This document shows, piece after piece, positions 23,201-32,961 of a stretch of DNA of 64,000 nucleotides; position 1 is the stretch's first letter; each line of letters begins with the position of its first letter. The stretch covers positions 29,912 through 93,911 of the forward strand of contig JALJCO010001417.1 in the NCBI GenBank assembly GCA_023101725.1, given 5' to 3'. The stretch comes from Atherinomorus stipes. Its lineage: Eukaryota; Chordata; Actinopteri; Atheriniformes; Atherinidae. The notes beneath the pieces are model-generated. The model saw nothing but the letters and a program-made list of their open reading frames with translations, had not been told where the DNA came from and did no database searches. The translations under genes and the position numbers were made by a program.

Positions 23201-25851
23201 AAGGGGGATTATTGATTATCACATCAACAGCATACAAACAGAGACACGCTCGCACGGACACATGCACAGACATGAAGACAGAGAAGCACACAAGAGAGAA
23301 TAAAGCATGACAAAGTGCCAGGAGCATAACAAGATGAAATGTTACTATTTAATACTTTACGTTTAATACTTCATAGTTTAGTCATTCTATGCATTTCCTA
23401 TCTAATCAAACTGAGTCCTCCAGACTATCCTGGTATAAATGTGTCCTTAGACATGCTTAACTCTTCGTTGTTTTGATTAAAGTCCATAAGTTTTCTTACC
23501 AAGAGCACCAAGTCAATTTGAGTTTTTTTTAAATTTCATTTTATCAATCTCCCGTAGGAGTAAGTAACAAGGTGGCCTCTTTGGTTCATATCAGCTTTCC
23601 AAAAGTAGCGCAGTTACATTTTTTATACAAACATGGTCTGGTCCCTGTACGGGGACCCTCAGGGTGGAGGATCTCTGTTTGACATGCTTTTCACAGCTGT
23701 GTGTCACTTAAGAATTCCTTAATATTTTGAAGTAATATTCTTTTGGACAGCTTGAATAAAACATTCTGTGCTATATTTAGACCTTCAATATTAATGATTT
23801 ATTTGAGGTGTCTCTTGAGATATCTGTTGGACATTCAGAATGTTGTACAGAATACTCATTCACTTATTGCTTGAAATTTGATCATTTTCAAATCTGCAGG
23901 CCAAGAAATATTACAAATAAAAAAATGTAGATAGTAAAACCTCTTTAGGTTCTTTACAGTTCTCAAATGACTTACATAAAATTAGGCTGAATGTCCATTC
24001 CATGTATTGCAATTCTCATTTTCATCATCATTTTTGGAGGCGATATTTGGGTGATAAGTTGAAAAAATATGCAACTTCTGACAGCCTCTATTATAATGTG
24101 TCACAGTGAAGCTGTCTCAAGTTGAACTAAATAATCCTCCTCTGATACTTTTATTTATTTAAGCTTCCCATTTTATCTTTGCCAAAATTCTAGACAAACT
24201 CAAAAACCAATACAGAGTATATTGACAACTCCAGGCATTCATATTGCTATCCTCTCAACATTTACTGATGTACAATGCCTGCAAGCCTATACAGGCTTTG
24301 GGGAATAACACCAAGAGTATTTCAACTTTTTTGAAATCCTGGGTCCAAAGCAGCCTTTATTTTTCTTCCCAGTGGCCACTCTTCTTTTCTTGCACAGTGA
24401 TTTGGCTTGAAGGTTGCTCACATTTGGAGTGACAGCAATAAATAAGCTGGATGGTAATATTTAGAAACAAAATTTGCCCAAAACTTATAACCTGCCAGTT
24501 TAAAAAAAAACAACATCTATTATGCCAAACATAACAGCAGTTGGTCAAACTAGATCTAGCCTTCCTCCCTTGAAGGCCCACAACATAACTATTCGACCCT
24601 AAAAACACCGTTTCTGACTCATTTTGATGGCACACCAACATTCATTATGTGCATATCAAGCCGTCACTACCCAGCGGCGACCCGAGGCTGAAAAACTTCA
24701 CTTTTTCATCTGGGACATGGCTGTGACATTGCAGCCGACTGTTGGTTTTGTTCTGACACATGCAAGCAAGGACAAAACAGAGAGAGAAGACAAGAGTCAA
24801 GATAAGGCTCTCTTTTATTGGCTGGAGTGAGCTCGCAGTACGGGTATGATGCAAGATGGATGCCAATTTTGCCGTCAATAGGGGCACATCACTGAGAAAA
24901 TTACAAAAAGTTCTGTAGTGCATCCTTGATGTTTATTATCTTATCTGTTGTAGTAGTATATAAAGTTAGTTTAGTTTGTGTATTAATTTTTAAGTTCTCG
25001 TGCAGCCAGACTTTGGTGTAATATTGTTTTGGTCATTGGTTACACATAATTGTGCTGCATCCTGTCTTCTCTGGTGCAGAATTGTGATATCTGTCTCACT
25101 TCAGTGAATAAGAGGCTGGATGAAATCCAACATTAGAGACTGAGTTCTCTAAAAACAGAGGATATCCAGTTTGGTACAACATATAAATGGCTTGGGTTAA
25201 TTTTAAAAATAATTGTGTTTGTGCTATTGTGACTATCAATTAAAATCTGATAGGAATCATGTGGGAAGCACAGTATAGTCAGATTTGGGTCCCTGTTGCC
25301 AGCAGTGTGATTGTATCCCAGTGGCGTTGCTAGGCATAGGGCTTTGCTGAGGCACAGGCCCCACTCAAATACTCAAATTACATTTCTTATCAGACTGTGA
25401 AGACCTGCTGCCTGCTAGGTTTATTAAAGGAGCGCTGAATGTTGCATCTACAGTACATCCCTTTGTTAATCTGACCCAAAAAACTGCTGCTGAAACTGAA
25501 ACATTAAAGTGCTGATGACATGATTTTGACATTTCTCACCATGTTTTATTGACCAAAACGTTCTTCATGATGATCTTTGTAACAAAAATAGCCGCACCTG
25601 CATGAATGACTTTTTTTAGAAAACATTGCTGCATTTCAGCACATCTGACCAGACTATGGTGCTGTTTGCAGAAACCGGACGTGACGTTGCGAGTAGGAGC
25701 TCTACACCACTGTCAGTATGTATTTTAATTGGTTTATTGTAGTTTTTAAGTTATTTTCCTACAGACAGACAGTAATGGCTCAGCCTTCTGTTGTACTAGC
25801 AATTAATTTTTAAAAGCTCATGAGGACGGCATTAGTTTAGGTTTCCTATGG
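20291..25851. other. No gene seen
   Basis: About 5.5 kb of AT-rich sequence with only short chance frames. Repeat traces: a fish 3'-tail-like segment near 21634-21670 (CAACTTTATTTATAGAGCC) and a possible hAT terminus at 25319 (CAGTGGCGTTGC). Confidence 0.5.
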
Positions 25852-25859
25852 ATCATAAA

Positions 25860-27669
25860 CAGTGATGGGAATAACGGCGTTAGAAATAAACAGCGTTACT
25901 AACGGCACTACTTTTTCTGTAACGGGCTAATCTAACTAATTACTAAGTCTATCATCACAAGGCCATTACTTTCCTTCACTGACAGCGCGTTACTATTGTT
26001 ATGTGAGATTCATTTTTGTTCCTAATGAACAGAAGTTTCACATTTGTTGGGACTATATTGTGCTGGTTCTCTCGCGGAGAGGAGGTGGAGTGATACCTGG
26101 AAAATGCCTGGAGACACTCGCCCATACACTCAGCATGTAACCTGCAGTCTCCAGGGCTGCAGACACGCGCCTCTCCACACACTCATGTTAGAGTAAAAAG
26201 GTTGCTGTGAGACCTGCGGACCTATACAGGGCGTACGACGTCACCAGCCTGACAGACGCAGCGCGATTACATCCAGTTTAAGAAGAAAACAGCATCATAG
26301 TTCGAGTAACACATTTCCCTGAATTATATCTTTCACCCATGACCCGAATTCAGTTCATAGTTAATACTTAAGATATATTACACGAGTTCTGCACATTGGA
26401 TCTGTCTTCATCTGATCGGAGCGGTACAGAAACAGTAATGATGATGATGATGATGAAAGACTGTCATTGCAAACCCCAGTCAATCTGCGGAGCCTAACAC
26501 CTCCCGTCCACTGCTTTCGCTCCGCTGCGCTCTAGTCCGTCTTTTCCAGCGGGCTGCAAAAGCCCTCGCACACATACTCCGCCACACTCCGCCAGCACCC
26601 TCTCCGTTCAGTCACAAAGCAGGCAAAGGAGCATGCGCAAGATTTCCAACTTCACGCAATAATTGGTATAGATGAACAGTGGCGGCAACAAACTTTTCAT
26701 TCATTGCACCTTCGAAAGATACATTGCGTAATTCATCTGAGGTTTTTGATACTTTTGCTGTCAATTATGGGTGAGTACATTGTCCACAACAAGTTGTTGT
26801 TTATTTCCAAAGGCTTTATTTGCCTGTATTACATGATTTTAGCAAATATGCCGCAATATTATTTCATAAAAAAGTTTTTATTGAGATGCTACAATATGCC
26901 CAATAAGTTTTATACACAGCAATCAATTTCTTCTGTCGTGGATGTAAAAAAAAAAAACCTTTATAAACCGGATGTTTCATGTTCAACTTCCTCCAAACGG
27001 ACCGGAGCGGACCAGAAAATAGAGTTGATCCGTATTTTTGGCAGAGGCCGACGGACCTGAGCGGACGTGTCGGAGCGGAGCACTGGCGGAGAAGTGGACT
27101 GCTGCTCATTGATTAAAATAGCAACGGATTTGCTGCGTCGTGCGGAGCGGAGAGGGGCGGAGGCAGTGGACGGAGGGGGTAACGCACGTGCGCTCAACAG
27201 GGAGAATTATAAACTGGAATCATCACAAACATCAGTTTAATTCATAGATAAAAGACACGAACGTGATGAGAAACGTTGATGAGTTCACGTTTCTTCGTGG
27301 TGTTTGGCTGTTACAACCACATGGGCTTGAAGCTACTCTCCTGGAGACAGGACCAACATCCATCAGTCTGAGTGCCCATGATTTTTCTGTTAGTAATTTC
27401 TTCTGTACAATTTCCATTGATTTCATTCATGAGTCAGATCTGATATTCACTTTTATATTAATTCAACATAAAGATTAATTTAATAGATTAATTGAGATCC
27501 ATTTAAAGTTACATCTAAAGGAACATTAAAAAGTAACAGAAAAATTACTTTTCCAAGTAATTAGTTATTTTTAAAAAGCTGTAACTCAGTTACTAACGCC
27601 ATTACTCTTTTGGAGAAGTAATTAGTAGCTATAATTAATTACTTTTTAAAAGTAATGTTCCCAACACTG
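25860..27669. mobile_element. hAT-type non-autonomous transposon with perfect 8-bp target duplication
   Basis: The direct repeat ATCATAAA lies at 25852-25859 and 27670-27677, exactly flanking ends CAGTGATGGGAA (left) and TTCCCAACACTG (right), which are inverted repeats (CAGTGTTGGGAA on the reverse strand). Subterminal text is full of TAACGG/AACGCC/AGTAATTA words, as in a very common fish hAT family. The 1810-bp interior has no transposase. It includes a short ATG repeat near 26437 and GC-rich inverted arms near 26501-26535 and 27140-27175. Confidence 0.9.
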
Positions 27670-27812
27670 ATCATAAATACATTAGAAGAGAATAAAATAG
27701 GTGCTCTTACTGGTGTCTAGCTGTAGGAGCCTCCTGCATGTTTCTGCCAGTAAAATTTCCGTCTGCAGACACCGTTTACTGGACATGATGAGACTGTAAC
27801 ACATGGAGCTGC

Positions 27813-28328
27813 CAGGGCCGTTGCAACAAGGCAAGCAAACCAAGCAATTGCCTGGAGCCTGAAGCTGGACTGGGGCCCCAAGACACCATGGCTCTAACCG
27901 GGCGGGACTGAAGCAGTTACAGAGACCCCAAGCTGCTTCCAAACCACTTTTCTTTATTTTAGACACCAACTACCTCATACAGTTGAAATTTTTAAGATCG
28001 GACATGCAGAAGTAGAAAATCCCACTTTTAAGCTTTTCTCACTGAGATATTGTGATCCACCTGCAACTGACAGTAGTCAGCCGGCAGTGGGGGGTCAATG
28101 AAGGGCCCGTTTGGACACGTGTCCATTCCTGTTACGCGGTGTCCATCAGACTGTGTTCCCCCTGCTATGACTGACCATTTATTAAAAAGTAATCCTATAA
28201 TTTTTTCATTACAGTATGGGGGTGGTTGCATCCTTTTTTAAAATTTTTAAAATGTAAAAAAGACTATGTTTGCAGCATTCTTTTTTGGGAAGGGGGGGGG
28301 CTTCAAGTCCAATTTGCTTGGGGCCCTG
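27813..28328. mobile_element. hAT-like MITE, 516 bp, 8-bp duplication 7/8
   Basis: The ends CAGGGCCGTTGC (left) and CAGGGCCCCAAGCAA (right, reverse complement) share CAGGGCC. The flanks GGAGCTGC (27805-27812) and GGGGCTGC (28329-28336) match at 7 of 8 positions. No coding capacity. It starts 143 bp after the previous hAT element. Confidence 0.65.
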
Positions 28329-28639
28329 GGGGCTGCAGTCCCTTCTGCCGGATCATTCTTCATCAGTGTTGACCTCACAAAGCTGCGATGTCCAGCGGTG
28401 AACAGAGACAGCTGCACCTCAGAACTTCACAAGACTTCCTGGATATCAAAGGATTTTTCTGGCTGCTTCCAGAGATGCATCTGTCCCTCCATCCTCATCT
28501 TTATGAACGGGAACTATTTAAAACTTGACTGGAACCATGTCAGTTGTTATCGTTGTGTTTTTAAAGGCTAGTTTTTTACCTCAATTTAGCATGCTAGCGG
28601 TTAGCGTTAGCCACGAGCTAATAGCTGTGCTGCCTCTCC

Positions 28640-28892
28640 ACACTTACTCCTGACTCTGCCTTGTACTTTGGTGCGGCAGACCCGGGTTCGAGTCCTCAAC
28701 AAGACACTCAGGTAAACCACAGTGGACCCCTGAGGAAGGTCCTTAACCCCCACCAACTGCTCCCCGGGCTGCTTTGATTAGCAGCCCACTGCTCTCAGGT
28801 TCAACCTAAGATGCGTTAAAATGTAGTGAACGAATTTCCTAATTGGCACTCTAATTGGGATTAATAAAGTATTTCTTTTTTTTTCTTTTTAC
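28640..28892 (+). repeat. tRNA-derived SINE, family B
   Basis: A good Pol III B box GGGTTCGAGTCC lies near 28684. The body contains GAGGAAGGTCCTTAACCCCC and ends GGGATTAATAAAGTATTTC with a T-rich tail. It is the opposite orientation of the truncated copy at 20168-20290. Just upstream is a TAGC/TTAGC-rich stretch near 28590-28625. Confidence 0.7.
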
Positions 28893-29147
28893 AGTTCTAG
28901 TCCGGTTCTAACCTGTTGTCCCCATCTTCCTCAGCGACATCACACTTTTCTGAACTGGCTGATGATCCACCACACAAACCAGTTCCAATCTAGCTGTTCT
29001 GGAGCCATCTTTTACGTTTTCCACTGTTTTGATTTTACATGTCAATCAATGACCCGACCGCGACTGTTTCATCTGGTGACGTTGTGTCATAGAGAGGCTA
29101 AAATGTTAGTGGCTAGCGGGTTTTGGCTTTTTTTCATTTGTTCATTC

Positions 29148-29537
29148 AGTCATTTTCTGTACCGCTTATCCAGTTCAGGGTCGTGGGCGTTGCTGGAGTC
29201 TATCCCAGCTATCATCAGGCGAGAGGCAGGGTACACCCTGGTCAGGTTGCCAGTCCGTCGCAGGGCCAACACAGAAAGACAGACTATCATTCACACTCAC
29301 ATTCATTCCTATAGGAACAATTTAGAGTGATCAATTAACCCAACATGCATGTCTTTGGATGGTAGGAGGAAGCTGGAGTACCTGGAGAGAACCCATGCAT
29401 ACACGGGAGAACATGCAAACTCCACACAGGAAGCCCGCTGTTGGAACTGTTCGAACCCCCCCCCCCCAGCTGGGAATTGAACTAGCTAGCTTCTTACTGT
29501 GAGGCTGTGGTGCTAACCACCATGCCACGTGCAGCCC
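29148..29537 (-). repeat. tRNA-derived SINE, family A, copy 2
   Basis: Same family and orientation as 16938-17295. On the minus strand it has GCACGTGGCATGGTGG with TGGTTAGCACCA, then AGTTCAATTCCC (degenerate B box). It contains a C13 run near 29457-29469 within the head-body junction. Confidence 0.75.
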
Positions 29538-29754
29538 GTTTTGGCTTTTTAACATCGGATATTTACGTGAATATAAGTCTGATTGACTTTTAACTGCACA
29601 GAACTACTTCTTTTGTTTTGTTGTATTGTTCTATTGCTAAATTTCTTGAAGTTAAGGTTGTGCCATCAGCGCTTCAAAGTTTTAAATAATAATAATAATA
29701 ACAGTATGGTTGTAAAAGACTTTGTGAAAAAAAAAAGAATATCCTTTTTGTGTT

Positions 29755-29900
29755 TAACCGGCTGTAGCTCAGGTGGAAGAGCAGTCGTCTTTTAAACCAA
29801 CTGGCTTCCCCAGACGACATGCCAAAGTGTCCTTTGGCAAGACGCTGAACCCAACGTTTCCTTCTGATGTTCCTCTCGGGACATTTACCATTTACCATTT
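29755..29900 (+). repeat. tRNA-like SINE fragment, family C
   Basis: GGCTGTAGCTCAGGTGGAAG AGC at 29759 is a clear tRNA A-box region. The body with GGCAAGACGCTGAACCCAA follows. The B box is not recognisable, and this is not a functional tRNA gene. Confidence 0.6.
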
Positions 29901-30467
29901 AATCAAAAGTGAAACATACAACATGCAACTTTTCCAAGATAATATAGCTTATATAATATGACAAATGCACCAACAGTAGGTTATAATAATTAGACTCTGT
30001 CTTATTCACCAATCATTATGGCCTTAAAATTTGAATATTCTCTTTTGTTCCTTTTGATCAATTTGAACCACTTTTAAAATGACAGAAAATGACTTGGTGT
30101 TAACATTGCATGCATTTTCTTTAGGTCTGTTTCATTTTGTATTTCAGATACAGTGCTGACAGTGGCATTCTCAAAATCCTGAGATCCCAAATAATCTTTT
30201 GATACTAAATATATTACGATTGATCACTGGGAAAGGGATGAAATATCAATACAAAGTCCGGGTGAAATGAATTGGAAATGACAAAAGTAATAATAAGAAT
30301 TTTATGAAAATCTTGACACTGATTGTGAATTGTTGTTCAACAGAAACATTAAAAACAAACGCACAAAAAATAAAACAAGTCAACAAGCATGACACAAATA
30401 TGATCCCATGATTTCTCTCTCTCTCCTCCTCTCTGCCTCTGTCTCGCTCTCCCTCTTTCCATCGCAG

Positions 30468-30731
30468 ACAACCTCTCTGAAGAGGGATGCAGCTGCAGCA
30501 CAGTTACAATCCTCCGCTGTGGACCCTCGTCTACCTTCTCTTCTCTTCTCTTCTCTTCTCTTCTCTTCTCTTCTCTGTATCGACCTTCAGCGTTCCAAAC
30601 AACTTTTAAATTCAACTGATAATCTTTCATTTGTCTTATTTGCCTCATTTGCTCTGCTTGTACCCCTTTCACAAGCATGGTTGCAGAAAGTGTGCAGTAT
30701 AACAGGCGACTTGTAGCCCATCAACATCAAG
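30468..30731 (+). other. nmur1: Candidate noncoding 5' exon of nmur1
   Basis: A long pyrimidine tract ending ATCGCAG (acceptor) at 30467 and a strong donor AAG|GTAAGG at 30731/30732 bound a 264-nt segment. A second acceptor, TTTTTATTACAG, lies at 32043, just before the nmur1 start codon. That pattern would fit a 5' UTR exon spliced to 32044. No protein evidence supports it. Confidence 0.35.
30536..30575. repeat. (TTCTC)n pentanucleotide repeat
   Basis: About eight TTCTC units inside a wider pyrimidine-rich stretch from 30410. Confidence 0.9.
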
Positions 30732-31447
30732 GTAAGGATTCATTTCTAATACTTTCTTATTTCAGCAATTGCTGCACACTGCAAATCTTTGATTAGTTTG
30801 AAAATGTGTCATTTTTACTTTTTGAGGGGTTTTTCTATTATTCTTTTTTTTTTATTATTAATTGATGCATTTTAGGGAGCATAACTGACAGGTCAGCTTA
30901 AATTGATAAAAAAAAAAAAAAAGCAAATACAAAATTGAACAAAAAACTCTTGAAGAGTTTTGAAATTACTGTAAAGCTCTGATTTAAAAGTGCCTTACAG
31001 TAAATAACATTGTTACGGAGATAATTCCTCATGAAATTAGCAGAAGGGTTTAATATGTGATTTTCTTAAAAAATTATTAAAGACAGTTCAATATATTTTT
31101 GCCACACACAGCTAGACTTTCATGATGTGTTTGATGTAGAAGCATAATTAACCTTTCAGAGGAAATCATTAGCATATATCAGTGAAGCGTGGGTAATGGC
31201 AATTATAGTCTGTAGCCAGCAGTTGATGAGAATGATTTGAATCACTTCACTCTGGTAGTATACTACCCTGGGGATTGCAATGCCGGTGGCAGTTAAATCT
31301 GTTTTAGTGCTGCTAATTCTTCATCATGTATAATCAACAAAAAACTTTTTTTTTTTTAGAAGAGTTTTGCAGCATAAAATCATATGAGCAAAATCAAGTC
31401 TGAAGAAAAATACAACAAAACTGTCTCTCCCTCTCTATTACTCTCTA

Positions 31448-31479
31448 TGTGTGTGTGTGTGTATATACTGTATATATGA

Positions 31480-31534
<55 letters not shown>
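31448..31534. repeat. (TG)n/(TA)n microsatellite
   Basis: A TG run followed by TATA, with a TACTGTATATA interruption and then about 25 TA units. Confidence 0.95.
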
Positions 31535-31539
<5 letters not shown>

Positions 31540-32119
31540 TGTGTGGGTTTGTGCTTCTGTTTTTCACAATTCATGAATCGATAGTTTTTTTTAAATGTAA
31601 ATGACACTTTGCAGACAACATACAGTATTTGTTGTTGTATTAGATGGTTTTGATTAAAAGAAGAAACAAGCAAAAAACTACATTTGGGGGTTTTCTCTCG
31701 AAAGAAAATTTGAGATTCCAACTTTAATCATTAACTTTTAGAATGAACAGAATCATAAAAGAAACTGTTTTGATTCTCAATTACATTTTCTAAAGGTTAG
31801 AAAATGCAGTTGGATTTTTTTGTCTCTTTCAAAATTTCATATATAACTCTATTATTTCCTTTCGCAAGGAAATAATCAGCTAATCAGGATCAGACCAGTC
31901 TTTCATTTCAAGCACGCTTGACAAATAACTCCAAGAGAATTCAGACATAAAACAGACAGCAAAAAAAAAAAAGAAAAAAAAAATCTCAGAATTTTTATTA
32001 TATTACAATTTACTCTTTATAACCATTTATCTTTTTATTACAGGTCCAAACACGAAATCCAGACACCAGCACGGGATGTGTTGACAGCTCACGTTATCCC
32101 AACAGCTCTACCTAATACA

Positions 32120-32961
32120 ATGGAGCCTTCTTTGCAGGCCTCTCCTTCATCTGCACCACTCTACAACACTAGCCTGCCAATAAATGCCTCAGGGAATTAC
32201 ACTATTGACCAAATCTCTGATGTCAACCTATTTGAAATCCTTGGTCCAAAACGATCTCCCTTTTTTTTTCCCTGTGACCATAGTTTACCTTCTCATCTTT
32301 CTCGTTGGTTTGACTGGAAATCTTCTCACATGTGCAGTTATCGCAAAACACAAGAAGATGCGAAACCCCACTAACTTTTATCTGGTGAGCCTTGCTGTGT
32401 CTGATCTCCTTGTACTTATGTTTGGAATGCCCTTGGAGATTTATGACCTTTGGCAAAACTACCCATTTCCCTTTGGTGAAGGCGGTTGCTACTTCAAGAC
32501 CTTCCTTTTTGAAACAGTCTGCTTTGCCTCCATCCTCAACGTCACAGCACTGAGCGTGGAGAGGTACATTGCTGTTGTATATCCTCTGAAAACACGATAC
32601 CTGTCAACCAACCAGCATGCCAAACGTGTCATCACAATAGTGTGGGTGGTGTCGATGATCTGTGCCATCCCCAACACCTTACTGCATGGCATCTTCTACT
32701 TGCCAGAAAAAATGGAGGAGTCAGCTATATGTGCAGTACTCAAGCCCATATGGATCTATAATTTAGTCATGCAAATCACAACTGTTTGTTTCTACTTTGT
32801 ACCCATGATGATTATTACCATACTGTACTTAGTGATGGGCATTCATTTAAGTAAAGAAAGGCAACATGCCAGAGGAAACTTGGGAAAGAGTTGCTGTGGC
32901 AGCACCAGAAGGAAGATCAATGTGGAAAATGGGCGTAGAAGACAGGTCATCAAAATGCTTT
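32120..32961 (+). CDS. nmur1: nmur1 coding exon 1 (N-terminus to helix 5/ICL3)
   Basis: The ATG at 32120 follows an acceptor at 32043 by 76 nt. Helices 1 to 5 and the start of intracellular loop 3 are encoded here, ending RRRQVIKML plus one base before donor GTGAGT at 32962. The frame break is at 32261-32269. An ATG at 32184 in the shifted frame runs open into helix 1 and through the rest of the exon. Confidence 0.9.

Noticed and set aside
25319..25712. Possible hAT element from CAGTGGCGTTG to the inverse near 25712
   Set aside because: Termini agree over about ten bases, but the flanking 8-mers (TTGTATCC and TCAGTATG) do not match.
29758..29830. tRNA gene
   Set aside because: A box is good, but the B box and acceptor stem are missing; it is a SINE fragment. 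The 53480-53825 and 28640-28892 regions were rejected as tRNA genes for similar reasons.
30349..30716. Arg/Glu-rich or Ser/Leu-rich open frames on both strands
   Set aside because: They translate the pyrimidine-rich tract and (TTCTC)n; no conserved motif.
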